From contig JAKSGN010000003.1 of the NCBI GenBank assembly GCA_024180945.1, forward strand, positions 2,356,001-2,420,000: 64,000 nucleotides of DNA, given 5' to 3'. Made by a program: the position numbers and the translations under genes. Under the pieces are notes generated by a model. The model ran no database searches. It was not told where the DNA came from and saw only the letters and a list, made by a program, of their open reading frames with translations. This DNA is from Macrophomina tecta (Eukaryota > Ascomycota > Dothideomycetes > Botryosphaeriales > Botryosphaeriaceae). The stretch's first letter is position 1. The number at the start of each line of letters is the position of its first letter. Below, one piece after another: positions 22,960 through 35,798 of this stretch.

Positions 22960-25900
22960 ATATTTCAAATCCAAATAGTATATTTTTATCTACTACATTT
23001 TTCGTTTTTCTTTACCTGGTTTACTAGCATCATTTCTTCGAGCGCACTGCTGGATGCGCATGTTATAGTTAACACCCCTCGGGTTATCCAATCCCTCGAG
23101 GATTAGGCATAGTAATATAACCTCGCCGGCCAATTCGCTAATATTGCTGCTTACCTGCCTTAGTTTTTTAAAGGCTCGCTCGCCTCTATTCTTCTCTTAC
23201 GTTAAAACGCTTTAACCTATTTACCGGCACCGTTCCTTTTAACTCGGTACTATTTAACTCGGCTAAACGGTAGGTTCTTATCTCCACGTTAATATAGATC
23301 ACCCGATATAGTTCTTTCTAGCGAAAGGCAAACTTCTTATCCTATCGCGTAAGGTTCTTAGTTTTATATAACAATACTAGGGTTCCTAGAAGCAACAGCT
23401 TATCTTTATTATAAAGGCGATAATACTTATTAAAGTATTCCTTATAAGCTTCCTTCTTTCTCCTCGTACGTAGCTCTACCGTTTCTTTAGCTTCCTCCCT
23501 ACGGTCGAGCTCTTTTACTCTAGCTATTAGGAGCTCCTCTATCGTTCTTACGGTTCCCTAGTTAATAGTCTTCTAATTCTTTACTTTAAGGTCCACCGGA
23601 AGGATTAAATCGCTCCCGTATAAAAGCTCAGCCGGCGTTATCCTAGTAGTCGCTTTAGCCGTAGAGCGATCTACTCAAAGCACAGTATAGAAATAATTAG
23701 GCCACTCCCGGTCTATTTTAGCGGTAAGCTTTACTAAGGAATCCCTAATTAGCTTATATTCTACTTCCACTAATCCATGAGCTATAGCGTAATAGGCCGA
23801 AATTTCCACTCGCTTAATTCCGTGTCGAGCTAGTAGGCGCTCTACTTCGTCCTTATTCTCCGGGCCTCTATTAACCGTAATAATCCTTAGGTGTCCATGT
23901 CTACAGATAATATCTCTATAGATAAATTTAGCAATAGCTTTTAAAGTGTTTTTTCTTAGCATCCTTTCTTTAGGCTAGTTAAACACTAATTCGCGGGCTA
24001 TTATAATAAACTTATACCCTCTTACTCGTAGTATTTTCATTACGTCGATTTCCCATTTCTCTTTTATAGCTAAACTCTATAATAGATATAGTTAGGCTTC
24101 CTTTCGCACCGCGTCCCTGCGCTAATACTCTACGTAGGTGGCGTAGTACTTTTTAACATCCTCCCATGCTTCTAGCTAGTAGTATCGATTAGCCGTTTTA
24201 CGGTATATAGCCTCTCTTCCTTTATAACTATACTTATTATATAGTAAACGAATCACCTCTTACTTCCTCTTATTACTATCCACTACCCTTCGAATTAGAC
24301 TGGTTCTTATTGCTTTTCGAAACAACATACGCCCCCAAACCACATACTTAAGCGCTCTTCTTTTAAAGCCAGTAAATTCCTTCCTCGTTAGCTACGGTGG
24401 CCTGCGTAAGGTCGTTAACCACTAAGCGATATCCAACTACTACTCCGACTAATACGTCTTATCTAGCGGGTGCCCGACACTAGGTTCTTCCTAAGCAAGG
24501 GCCTAATTTTCCCTCTAACCGCTATCTTTAGCCATCCCTATAGGAAAAACACGGTACCTTAAGGTCCCAGGCCTTAGATCTCGCAGTACTAGATCCCCCG
24601 GACCCCTAGATTTCTATTCTTTAGTCCCCCGGAGTCTAGTTCCCTAGTTCCCTTAATCCCGGTCATCAGGAATCCTAAGCTTATAATCTCCGGTTCCCGC
24701 TTTAAAATTCCCTATTCCCGAGGCCCTAGTTCCCGGGCGCTTATTTTCCTAGTCCCTAGTCCTTAATCCCGAGTCCCCTTTACTAGGGTCCTCAGTCCCT
24801 AGTCGACTAAGCTAGGCATCTATCTAGTTATCTAAGTCCCCACCTATCTCTTCTCGTTCCCCGGGTCCAAGCCTTCTGCGGAACAACGCATCGGCTACGA
24901 TATTCTTATTCCCAGGGATATATCGTACCTTGAAATCCATAAGGTGGATCTAGGCAAGCCATCTAGTAATTAACGTACTAGGCAAATCCGTTACCATACA
25001 CTAAAGTTAAGCAACCAGGACTTCGTAGTCCATTTCTACTATAAATTACACTCCGTAGAGCTAATGGCGAAACCGCTTTAGTCCGTATACAAGCGCTTTA
25101 TATTCCAGCTTACCGCTATTATACTTTTTCTTAGCTAAGGACCAGACCCTAGACTTAAATTATATAGGGCGCCTTTTCCTATCACGGCCTGTCTAAGCTA
25201 GATGCGCGCCCTATCTATACTTCGAGGCGTCTACCTACATTATAATTTCACCATAGCCTTCCTTATAATCAATCGGCATTAGAGGAGAAAAGAAAGTAAT
25301 AGCCGCTTTAAGCTTATTTATAGCTTCTTAGCACTCGTTCGTCTATTTAAAGACGACGTTCTTCTTAAGAAGGTTATATAACGGTTTAGTACTTATACCG
25401 TAGTGGAACACCTACACTCGATAGTAACCGTAGAGTCTAAGAAATTCGCGCACTTCTCGTTAATTTTAATAGAATAGCTAGTTTAGGATCTTCTCGACCT
25501 TCTTTAGGTTAGGGTGCCTCCTATTAGCGTTACACACATAGCCTAGAATAGCCATGCCCTCTTGGCAGAAGTACGTCTTTTTCGCTAAGATCGTGCAGCC
25601 CGCTCTCTCTATATCGTAGAGCGTAGCATTAAGGTTCTAGATATATTTAACTATAAACCTCCGTAAACCGGGTTCGATTTCTTTATTTTTATAGTCGGAT
25701 CGTGGTCCGTCAACTATAATATCGTCGATATAGTTCCGAGCCTTTTATAGAATACAATCTTTAAGGATAAATATAATAGCGCGCTAGAACTATACTATCG
25801 AGTTAGTCGCTCCCTGCGGAACAGTCGTGCAACGCAAAAGACTAATTAGAGTATTAAAAGCCGTTAGATCTCGGCTTTCCTTCGCTAGAGGTATCTAGTC

Positions 25901-26582
25901 GTACCTAGAAAAGAAGTCTAAAAGACTAAGAACCTTCTTCCCAAAGAAGTACTCCGCGAATTCGTTAGCGTTCGGAGGGGGGTGTGCGTCCCTAATTATT
26001 ACGCGGTTAATATTAACCGCTAAATTAATTAAGCGGTACTTCTCATCCTTCTTCTTTACTAGGAAGAATAGATTTCGGTACGAGGAGTTATTATACTCTA
26101 GAACTCCCTTCTTTAGTTTATTCTCTAGTATCGTAATAACTTCCTTCTAAAGAGCTCTCGGGACTCGAATTTCTTTTACTTGCCACGGTTCATGCGAAAT
26201 AGTTTTAATTATAGCAGGTGGTATAACCCTACCACTGATTTCTCCTTTTTCCTTAAAGGTCCAGGACAACGCCTGCTTACGGTTAAAGAGCATCTCGAGC
26301 AGCAGCTCTTTTTCTTACTTAGTTACTATATCACTAATATTTAGTTCCTTAATCCGCTCTAGGGTTAGGCGAGCTCCCCTCGCCAGTTTACTAAACTTCT
26401 TGGTGACTAGGTAATCGTAGGGGCCGTCCGGTAGCCTGGCCGAAATGGTTTTTCCCCGGTCGATAGCTTCTTGCTTCCAAAGCTAATTCATCTTAGGCAC
26501 GTTTCCATCCGGATTAGAATCGCCTACCGGTTATACTTTATTAGCTTTTCTTTTATACATCGTACTTACTTATTTTTCCTAG
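22960..26582 (-). pseudogene. Gypsy-3 pol: RT, RNase H, integrase (decayed)
   Basis: A frame near ATG 26560-26580 (MYKRKANKV) leads into RT. EYNNSSYRNLFFLVKKK and YRLINLAVNIN lie near 26090-26000, then the active site YIDD at 25721-25732, which is intact. RNase H follows (VDASKY near 25230, KYNSGKLEYKALVYGL near 25110, ADALFRRR near 24880). The integrase has a well kept core: the open stretch 23962-23675 contains RHGHLRIITV, GPENKDEVERLL and ISAYYAIAHGLVEVE, where plants and fungi usually show a 'AYHPQANG.VER' motif, so the end of the DDE triad remains (E). Arrangement RT-RNase H-integrase marks Ty3/gypsy. Stops are at Gln or Trp positions. Confidence 0.9.
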
Positions 26583-26770
26583 TTTTTCTAGAGAATTAAC
26601 CTCCCTTTTAGTTCCTTAAACTTCCTGCGCCAAAACGAATCGTTCGCAATAGATAAATTATTAAAACGGGTTAAGGTAAAGAGGGATAAAGAAAAATCGT
26701 TACGTATTCGTACGCGCCACTTACTATCCTTACTCTTAGAAGGGTGCTCGAGGTTCGGTGTATTCTCAGC

Positions 26771-26803
26771 GGAAGACTCATGCCTAGCCAGGCATAAGTC
26801 TCC
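26771..26803. repeat. Dispersed palindrome, copy d (in Gypsy-3 gag/protease frame)
   Basis: AGACTCATGCCTAGCC / GGCATAAGTCTCC arms. In the coding frame it reads GDLCLARHESS. Confidence 0.85.
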
Positions 26804-26815
26804 GGGCGCACGGAC

Positions 26816-26848
26816 TAGAAACTTATGCCTAGCTAGGTATAAGTCTTC
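26816..26848. repeat. Dispersed palindrome, copy e
   Basis: AACTTATGCCTAGC / TAGGTATAAGTCTTC arms. It reads EDLYLARHKF in frame and lies 12 bp from copy d. Confidence 0.85.
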
Positions 26849-29800
26849 TAGTACCTCGGCGCCTTTCTATCGGTTCGCCTTAACCACCTCTTCTAGAGGG
26901 TCTTTACCTTTATCCTCTATACGTACCGGCGCAAAACGCCACGCCTATAACTTTATATCGCCGTTCTCTACTAGGACTTTATCCTTTACTAAGATCGCTG
27001 CGTAGGCCCGGGCTTCTATATACCCGGTCCTACTTAGTCTTTTAGGTGCTTCTTATTATCCTCGTCGTCTACTTCTTTAACCCTCGGCTAAATATTAACC
27101 TTTCGGTAGCCTAGCGATTTATCGCGCTAACTCGTATAGAAGGTAATCTTTGCCTTATTTAGCATCGAGTATACCTAATATAAAACTCTTCTATTAGTCT
27201 AATACTACAGCCCGAAGCCAGCGAACTATATTTATAGAGCACCGATAATAGCATCAATACTACTATACTCTAATATAAAGAAGGTAACCGGGAAGTTCGA
27301 CGATCTAAGCCATAGATAGGTAAACGAAATAAACCTAATAAAGTCTACCGCTAGACCCGTAATAGGTATAACCTTATAGGTTTTAATCCTTTTTAGTAGG
27401 ATTTCTACGAAGAGGCTATATTTCTCGGCCGCGCTTCTAGAAATTACGTTTACCTCTAATCTAGTGTTAAAGAGAATATTAATCGTTTAACCCGTATATA
27501 GGCCTACTAAACCTCTACTAATAGGGCATATCTTCGTGATTAGCACCCGGCCCATCGCATTATATAAGTTATAGGCTTCCGAGCCGCTTATTCTTCCTAG
27601 GTTCGTCATCGAGTTTACGGTTATTAATTGCGATATCGCTACTTCTTATAGCTCCGTTTCCTAGAAGTATAGCTAAGCCGCTTTTACCGGTTATATCTAG
27701 CGCATTACTCTGCGCCTAGAGCTTTAAGCTTTTTTTACCGCGTTATACACCTTGTTCTATTCGGCGTATACCCGAAAGAGCTTTTTATGCGGCTCCATCG
27801 CCTCGAGCAGTCTTTACGTAGCGGGGCTAATAATCGATCTAATATCTTCTAGCTGGTTCTCTATAGCGGGTAAGGTCTATAATCTTTCCGGACTCGTCCC
27901 ACGGCCCTCGGGCGTATACCGATCACGCGGAGGCTCCGTAGTAGTACTCGGCTCGCCTTACGCGGAATTCTCTACTTCCCTTACTCGTTCTTCTAGTATT
28001 CTTCCCACCTCATTATCATCGATTTTCTAGATACGTCCGGGCCTAAACCCTTTAACAGCACCTGGGTACTTCTTCCTAATGCCTTCGTTAGGCACCGGTC
28101 TCTTTTTCTTACTAGCGCGGTTCGGCTATTCCCGCATTACCCGCACCAGGTTCTTATTAAAATCCAAACCGAAAATATCTTGCGCGTTAGTCTAGAGTTC
28201 GAAATCCTTTATGTCTAACTCGTCATCTACCCAGGAGCGGTCAGCATCCAGAATACTCTTAATCGTTACGGGTTTTTTATTCTTTTTAGAATAACCTCCT
28301 TCCGTCGCTTTAGCCTCAAGCGTTTAAAGCTTATTATTATAACCTAAAGCTAACGGCCGATCCGTTAGACCGTGCGATTATCTAAGGAAGAATCGTCGTC
28401 TATTATTCTAATGCTAACGGCCTTAGTCTCGACCGCGTACTACATCTATATACTCCTCGGGCTAACGGTGTTTTTCCCCGTACCTACCGTAGCAATAGCC
28501 ATTATTAGGCGGCCCTAGGCTAAAGTTTTAGCTCTAAGGGTTGCCCCTGTTTTCTCTAGGTGCGTCGAATTGATCCCGTAAGTAATCGGGTATGAGCTTA
28601 ATTATAAAGCGCGCTCTTAACAAAACATTATCGCGAATCGGGTAGTTTAGAGCTTCGTCTAGAATTTCCTTAGCTAAAGTAACCGAAAAGTGCTTTCCCG
28701 CACTAATTACTAGGTTCTTAAGTTGCTTAGCCAGAGTATCAACTTTCTTATTAGTCGGCATCCTCGGGTTTAATAAAGTCTGTTAAGGGGCCGTCCGTTA
28801 ATATAGTAGACTAGTCTAAACGATAGGCTTAGCCTCTTATGTATCGGCACGCTCCTTTCGGTTCCCCATACTTCCGAGTATTCCAAGCGGGGTAAGATTA
28901 ACGTGCTAGTCCTCCCTAAGGAGCTTTATATAAGATTCTTCCAACGTAAGCTCTTCGTCTAGTTAAGTCCTAATTGCCTCGTAGTTATAGGTATGCGAGC
29001 TTCTCTAGTCGATTCGGCATTCTTTAAAAAAAAATACTAATATTTCTCGTGGCATTTCTTATAGAAACAGCTCAGTCTACTCTCGAGAAGAAATCTTACC
29101 TTTCTCTAAGAGACTCTAAGAAATCGTATAGAAGAAAACCAAGTACTATCGTAGCCCTAATACAGTCTTTCTCTACTCTTTCTAGTCCTTACGCTTTACG
29201 TACTCGTATAGTGTTTCCTTACGGAACAACGTTTCGCGTTTATCGTAGTCCCGGTATTTATATAGTATAGACCTTTTTAAGGCTTCCTAATCGCGGTCTT
29301 TAAACGCGCGCGTCTTCCTAATAGACTCCGCAATAAAGTCCTTATAGTAGTACGGCACGCGCTCTACTATTTCGCTCTTCGAGCAGCTATTATCGTTAGC
29401 GAGATACTCGAAGTTCTTAAAGAACTTTAACGCATTAGTTCCATTAAAGACGGGTGCGTCCCTTAAACTAGATATCGGAAAAGCCTTACTATACCGAACA
29501 CCCGTTAAGCTTTCCCTTAATAATTAACGAAGCTAGTTAAAAGTAAGGGAGATCTATCCGTTTCCGCTCATTACAGTACTTATGCGCGGCGAAGCGGCTT
29601 GGTCATCCTAGGACACTACTACTATAGGCGGCGTAGGGTTATCGCTTATCCTTATACCAGAGGAATCTATAGGGTCGCCTATTAATTAAGCTACTTAAAG
29701 AACAATAGGTTAGTTTCTTAGATCTAGTAAATCTTTTAGTTCCGATAAATCCGAATCACTACTAACTATCGCACGCCCACGAAGGTAGTAGTCCAAAAAC

Positions 29801-30150
29801 TTATATACTAATAAATAGAATAAAAATCTAAATCCTGTTGTTATTCCTAGTATAAGATAACAAAGCCTTTTTATAAAGCCTCTATCCGCACCCGAGTCAT
29901 CAATGATGAGCTCGGCAAGGCCGTCCTTAGTAATACGGATTTCGACTTCAAAGGCGATAAACCGTAGCTAGATAGGGTGCGCGGTCGCTACCCTATTATT
30001 TCTATATATCTTCGTAGGACACTCCTCATTTATAGTCATCTACGATAAAGCAGAACTATCCTTAGGATCTACGAAAATACCGTAACCTAAATCGCTTCTA
30101 TGCGGGATAACACTCGGGCCACGTCCCTTCAGGGTCAAACTGATTTCCTC

Positions 30151-30183
30151 GGGGAGACTCATACCTAGCCAGGCATAAGTCCC
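30151..30183. repeat. Dispersed palindrome, copy f (Gypsy-3 leader)
   Basis: GGAGACTCATACCTAGCC / AGGCATAAGTCCC arms, between the primer site and gag, thus in the untranslated leader or at the gag start. Confidence 0.85.
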
Positions 30184-30293
30184 CCGGCCCTCAACACCAA
30201 ATTCCCCTTGTGCCTTCGCACGTTCCTAAGCTCTTTTCCTTTCCTAAAGTACTCGCTGCGAGCCTTACGACTGTCCGGTAGCTATGCTAGCCC

Positions 30294-30309
30294 CCCGCGT
30301 TAGGCTCCA
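30294..30309 (-). promoter_or_regulatory. Gypsy-3 primer binding site
   Basis: On the minus strand, four bases after the LTR end, the sequence TGGAGCCTAACGCGGGG begins with TGG, the complement of a tRNA CCA end. This is the expected position and start of a tRNA primer site. The tRNA species was not determined. Confidence 0.7.
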
Positions 30310-30313
30310 AATT

Positions 30314-30710
30314 TATTAACGGGAGGGACGCTCCGTAAAAGAGCGTCCAGTAAGCCAGAGGGCAAAGGCGGCCAGAACCGTATAAGAGGCAAGGAGGGGT
30401 AAAAGAAGGATCTAAAACGACTCTATTATATAGCGTCTCGTAGGCGATCGAATAGAGTAATAAAACTAAAAGAACCTATTCTAAAAGAAGAAGAAGAAGA
30501 ATTACCGCTTTTATATACCCCGTAAGTGCGCCGCGAAGTAGTGCCCGTTGTGCTCCCGTAGCCGTGTTATAAAGTCTACTCTTGGTGGAGGGCCCCCTTT
30601 TAATACGCCAATTAGAGCCCTCTCCTTGAGCCGCCTATTAAAGTCCTGTCCTTTATATAAGAAGAACTATTCTCGCCTTAACTAGCTTACCTGCCTTTTG
30701 CCCTACAACA
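30314..30710 (-). repeat. Gypsy-3 5' LTR (right side of element)
   Basis: It pairs with 18273-18669, ends CCCTACAACA, and starts TATTAACGGG where the partner has TGTTGACGGG. The differences between the two LTRs are nearly all transitions in CpA/TpG context. Confidence 0.93.
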
Positions 30711-30990
30711 ACACCTAAGACTAAACGAGGCGTTCGGATTAGGACCTCGGAGCTAAAACACGGACTTAGGATTTAATTACAAATTCTAATTATAAATACA
30801 ATAATCTAGAGGTCCGCGGACTAATAGAAGCGTATTCTAACCCCGCTTTTAAATAAGTTAAGATTAAGATCTACGTTCGTAGCCGGATAAGTCTCTATTC
30901 GAGTTTCGGCTAGCTATATATATAAGTCTCTTTATTTTTTCCTACTAGATTAGTTTCTTAAGCAAGCAATTCACCTATTTCTCGCCCTAA
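30711..30990. other. Leader-like segment before Copia-A1 gag, no LTR found
   Basis: No copy of the Copia-A LTR (as at 37632-37884) is found here, so Copia-A1 lacks its 5' LTR. No frame is convincing. Several CpA and TpG survive in the first 200 bases. Confidence 0.5.
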
Positions 30991-33900
30991 GACTTCTAAG
31001 CCTATTTTAAGAACTTCTTAACTCGTGGAGCCTTAAGCTTAACTAAGCTAGGCGATAAGAACCTTATTAAGACCTACGCGCCTTCGTCCGACCCTCGTTT
31101 ATAACACTTAGGGGCGATTCGTATTCCTATTCTTAGCTTATAGCACTTAAGGCGCAGCTCTAGCTAATAAGAAAAACTTAAGAGAAACTTATTATTAATA
31201 AGCTTCGCTAGCTTAAGAAGCCTCTAAGCAGCTAAAATATTAATAAATAGCTTTTATAATAGAAAGAGACTCTATTTAAGATAGAGAAGCTCGAACTTCT
31301 AGAAGTTATAGATAATTAAGGTAAGATCGCCTTTTTTAAGGCGCTTATTCTTTTTAATACCTATTAGGCCTTAACCTATAAGATTAAGCTATAGTATAAT
31401 AAGCTTAATAGGTCGCTTTATAAAATAATTATCGACTACTAAAACTACTTACGCTAGAATATAACTAAGAATCCAAAGGCTACTAAAGTAGCTTTTACTA
31501 CTTTACTAAAAAATAAGAAGTAGAAAAGAAAGCTACCCTTCTACTTATATAGCGAGAATTACTTCTACTATATATATAAATATTATAATCTAGAGGCTAG
31601 ACCAGCAGATTAGATACTAAACTAAGAGGTTTAAGATAAGGTTAATAAGGTACTTAAAGATCTATAGATTAAGAGAAGAGTTAAACGCTCTATTAAATAG
31701 TTTAAAAATAGCTAAAATTACGGCTAAAGCTAGAAGAAGTAGAATAACGCTTCTTAAAAGAAATAAGAGTTAAAACTAGGTAAAGAAGATAAGAAAATAT
31801 TATTCTTTTTAGCTATAGTTATCTTATTATTTAATATATAACGTATTTTAAGGCCTATAACGCTTAATCTCTTATAGATTGCTGATACTAGTATAATATA
31901 CTATATCTATAATTAGTACATAAAGAATCGCTATACTAAAATAAGGAACGTAGGGCTAGATAACTACGTTATATTAGAAAACTCTATGGTTAAGATTAAG
32001 TTATTTAGTAAGGTACTAGTATATACTACTAACTATAAGGGCCCACATACTATTAAGCTTATAGACGTAGCCTACGTACTCTCGTTTATAGTAAACCTCG
32101 TCTCTGTTACTAAGGTAAGAGAAAAGGAAATTAAGTTAGATATAAAATATATATACCTCTACTTAGAGAACTTTATTATAGTCTATCTAATCTTCGCTTA
32201 AAACTACTTCTTTATAGAATATAAGGAAGTAGATAAACTACTAGCTATAGTATTAAATATTACTAATCGCTCATTACTAGCTATATAATAGTATAAAATC
32301 TTTATATATATAGGCTAAAGAGCTATTTAAGCCTTACTATAAGTAGTATAAAGAGCTATAATTACTAATTAGTAGCTACCTAATTACTATAATATATACG
32401 CACGTACTAAGGCATAACAGCAGATCTCTCGATCTATATAACTAAAGAAATTATTAGAAGAAGTATTCTTTTAAGTCTTATTTAACTTAATATATATAAT
32501 ACGAGCTAATAACGGCTACTAATAGATTACGCATCTTAAATGTGCTTTTACTAAATTTACTTTTACGGTTACTTATGTAACTAAGAATAAGTATACCTAG
32601 CACCTTCTTAATATTATCTAAATAATTAAGATAAGATTTAGCAAATTAGTAGTCTTTCTTAGATTAGATAGAGAAGTATCGCTTATATAAGCCTTTAAGT
32701 AGTAGCTTAAGTAGTAGAAAGTTATCTATAAAGTATTAGCTCCGTATACCTTTTAGTAAAACGGCGTATTAGAGCATTTAGGGCACTTAATTATTATTAA
32801 AGTAAGATTATTATAAGTTAGTACTAATCTACCTAAGCACCTATAGCCTAAAATTATTAAGGTAGTAGTCTATATCTATAATAAGACTCTAATAAAGCGC
32901 TACTATTAGAAAACGCTATTTAAGCGTGTCTATAGTAAGAAGCTAAAAGTAGCTTACCTTTAAGTTTATAGCTATAAAGCCTACTTACTACTAAAGAATA
33001 TTCTACGTAGTAATAAGCTAGATAAACGTGTTCTTATCGAATATTTAGTTAGATATAACTCTACTAATATCTATAGAATCTAGTATTCTCTAAAGAACTA
33101 AGTAGTACGCTTAAGAGACGTTACCTTTAATAAATCTAGTAAGTTCTCTCTAGAGAATCTAGAAAAGTTACTCGCTCTATAATAGTAAAAGTAAAATTAA
33201 GAGTAAGAGATAGTAATTCCTCGTATTATACTTTATAAGAAGAAGATTATCTTCTTAGATTAGAAATCTAAGGTCTTCTTTAACCTTAGTAATAAGCTAT
33301 TACCGGCTCTAATTTATTTAACTTAAGAAACTCTAGAGACTTAAAATAGCTATCTAGGCGCCTAAGTATAAGAAGTATAACTAGATTATCTACTAAGCCC
33401 CTTAGAATTAACTAGTAAATGCCTAGCACGTAAATAGTATATAAAAAGCAGCCTATAAGTAAGCTTAACTTAAGGCGAGTAAATACTAGATTCTTTAAAT
33501 TACGTATTACTAGATCGATTTACTCTAGTTTAATAATAAGCCTCTTAAGGCTTAGCCTCTTAAGGCTTAGGGGATAAAGATTAATAGAATTAATAATTAC
33601 AAGGACTCGGCTAGCTTATACTAGTCTAATATGAGAATCTACCTGATCTAGACGCTACTAGAGAAAACTGTACCCTAAGAGAACGTAATATTATAGCGGA
33701 TATTAATTTAAACCTAATTATCTATGGATTAAGAACTCGTAACTTATATAAAGATACGTATATTACGTTAATTTATAATAATATATTTAGTTACTAAATA
33801 CTATTTACGTCTTTTCTCGTATCTTTTTAAAAACCTACTCTAATAAAAGCGTAAGCATCGTCTATAGGCCTATTACGTATTTATTAAGATTAACTACTAT

Positions 33901-35465
33901 CTAAACCTCGTTTCTATAAGGATATTTTTAACTACCTAATAAAAACCTACCTACTAGAGGCAATTTAAACAAAACTCTAGAAACTTTAGGGTAAGGAAAT
34001 ATAGGAGACGGTAGTACTTAGTAAAGCGAAAAGCCTTAATAAGAATATTATTCTACTTACCTAGGTATTTAAGTATAAGCTTAATAAACACGGCTAGCTT
34101 ACTAAGGTTAAAGTACGTATCTATATAAGAGGAGATCTTTAAGCTACTTAGTAGAATACTTATATAGCTACTCTTACCTTTCGGATTTTCTGAGCCCTAA
34201 TTACTATTATCTACACTTTTAACTTAGAAATACGCTAGTACGACGTTATAAACGCATTCCCTTATATTCTACTTAAGAAAAAGATATACTATTAACCTCT
34301 AGAAGAACTAAAGCTTAAATAAGGCTAAATTCTTCGTTTACTTCGAGCGCTTTATAGCCTTAAGGAGTTACTAGCTCTCTAGTAATGATACTTCTATAAA
34401 TTTTTAGAAGAGCTCGGTTTAACTTAGATACCTAATATTTCTTATCTATACTTAAACGATCGCCTATTCGTCTTCTTCTTTATAGATAACGTTATTATGG
34501 CATACTATAAGCGAGATAAACCTTTTATAAACGCTTTTTAAGAAGACCTACTTAAACGCTATAAGATAAGAATTCTAGGAGAAATATACTAGTTCCTAGC
34601 CTTACGTATTATAAGGGACCGAGAGTAGAAGCTCTTATAGCTCTCTTAGAAATTATATATCTCTAGCCTTATTACTCGCTATGGTATTAGTAAAAATTAC
34701 TTTTCTTTAATACTACTTTCTTTAGATAAAGTACTTTAAGCGAACTAAGGCACGTACGTAAGCGCGTAAGATATTTATCTTTATTAAAGTAAGATTAGTT
34801 TAGTATAATTTACGGCTACTAGTACTAGAGTAGATATTACGTACGTCTATTTCGTACTATTATTTTATCTTACTAATTCGTCTTCTCGCTATCTTAAGCT
34901 CTTCTAAAGGCTTCTTAGCTATTTAGTAGAAACTAAGAAGCTCGCCTTATTCTTCTAGAATAACTATAAGAACGAAAATAATATCTTTACTATTAGTAGT
35001 AATATAGTATTTACTAATAATCTAGACACGCGCCGTAGCTACTAAGGCTCGATTATTACTATATTCGAAGTAGCTATTAATTAGAAGGCTATTAAGTAGC
35101 CTACGATTATAACTTTAACTACTAAAGCCGAGCTTCTTACCTTATTAAAAGCTACTAAGTAATACTTTTAGTAGAAACGCCTTTTTAAAAAAGTCTAATT
35201 CGATCTAGGCTACTAAATTAAAATATAGTACGATAATACGTAAACGCTTTAGCTTATATAGAAAAGTATTAGAAAGCTTAATACTAAGCTACGTTATATA
35301 AATATATATTACTATTAGCTGCGCTAAGAAGCCTAAGTAAGTAACGTTTATCTTTAGTAGACGCCTATAGTAGTAATATTAGTAGATAGTTTTACTAAAG
35401 CCCTATCTCGCTAGAAGTACTCTTATTTCATTACGGCTATTAGACTTTCTCTACTCTATAATTAG
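30990..35465 (+). pseudogene. Copia-A1 gag-pol polyprotein (decayed)
   Basis: A copia gag-pol frame with RIP-type stops. A knuckle remnant near 31540 (YLYSENYFYY, where CFCGENHFYYRC-like residues are expected) is followed by the protease (IADTSIIQYIYNQY near 31880) and the open stretch 31986-32201 (LIDVAYVLSFIVNLVSVTK), typical of the copia protease end. Integrase covers about 32290-33130. RT covers about 34200-34700 (FNLEIRQYDVINAF) with the active site IDN at 34482-34490, where a YVDD/FVDD would be active. RNase H follows to 35465 (TKAELLTLLKATKQYF, QYDNTQTLQLI, SFTKALSR). Dense nonsense and active-site loss make it dead. Confidence 0.9.
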
Positions 35466-35532
35466 CGGCTATTTATTTATATTATTTCGTAAAATAAGGC
35501 GCAACCCTTATAGTTTATTTAAACTAATAGAG

Positions 35533-35558
35533 GACTTATATTTAATTAAATATAAGTC
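35533..35558. repeat. Dispersed palindrome, Copia-A1 copy
   Basis: GACTTATATTTAA followed by its exact reverse complement TTAAATATAAGTC. It resembles the Gypsy-3 palindromes with their CpA/TpG converted. Confidence 0.85.
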
Positions 35559-35607
35559 TCTACTAATCTTTCTAGTATTTATAGTTATTATCTAAACGCT
35601 ACTTATG

Positions 35608-35659
35608 CATTTTTTATACTATATACGAGTAGTACTACTAGCTTATAGTATAAAAAATG
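35608..35659 (+). repeat. Conserved stem-loop before the 3' LTR of Copia-A1
   Basis: Arms CATTTTTTATACTATA and TATAGTATAAAAAATG are perfectly complementary, with a partly complementary interior around AGTAGTACTACT. Equivalent stem-loops lie at 42384-42434 and 62050-62100. Confidence 0.85.
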
Positions 35660-35798
35660 TATTTTATTATTTCTTTATTTTAGAAATTAACCGCCTACTT
35701 TAAGCGAGTCTACGAGTTTAATACTTATCTAGTTATCTATTTTATTCTTATTTCTTTTTATTACCTACTCCCTAAGTAGGCAGTACGTAAAGGGGGTA

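Larger units (their letters stand above)
26600..29589 (-). pseudogene. Gypsy-3 gag and aspartic protease (decayed)
   Basis: From ATG 29589 (MSGNG) a capsid-like Gag reads on: APVFNGTNALKFFKNFEYLA, then ERVPYYYKDFIAESI. The open stretch 28761-28534 (MPTNKKVDTLAKQLKNLVIS) is a piece of the same Gag region. Downstream a protease-like motif YTGQTINILFNTRLEVNVIS reads near 27530-27470, where DTGLE-type residues would give the aspartic active site; the Asp is now Asn. Near 26840-26760 two copies of the dispersed palindrome lie in frame. Gag and protease appear to share a long frame ahead of a separate or frameshifted pol. Exact limits are uncertain. Confidence 0.75.
18273..30710 (-). mobile_element. 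Gypsy-3: 12.4-kb gypsy retrotransposon with an extra long ORF
   Basis: Two 397-bp LTRs bound the element. Orientation is minus: a TGG-type primer site follows the right LTR on the minus strand, and gag, protease, RT, RNase H and integrase read right to left. After pol comes a third frame (18898-22374) of roughly 1,158 codons, which makes the element about twice the usual gypsy length. RIP is moderate: coding frames are legible with one stop every 20-25 codons. No chromodomain was recognised. The flanks (GACGC left, ACACC right) do not form a target duplication. Six copies of a short palindrome are scattered inside. Confidence 0.93.
35466..35796 (+). other. Copia-A1 3' untranslated region with two palindromes and purine tract
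   Basis: Between RNase H and the LTR there is a perfect 26-bp palindrome (35533-35558), a 16-bp-arm stem-loop (35608-35659) and the purine tract AAAGGGGG (35789-35796). Both palindromes recur at the same places in the other two Copia-A copies. Confidence 0.8.

Noticed and set aside
27752..29270. Plus-strand open frames at 27752-28030 and 29049-29270
   Set aside because: They are shadows of the minus-strand gag/protease frame of Gypsy-3.
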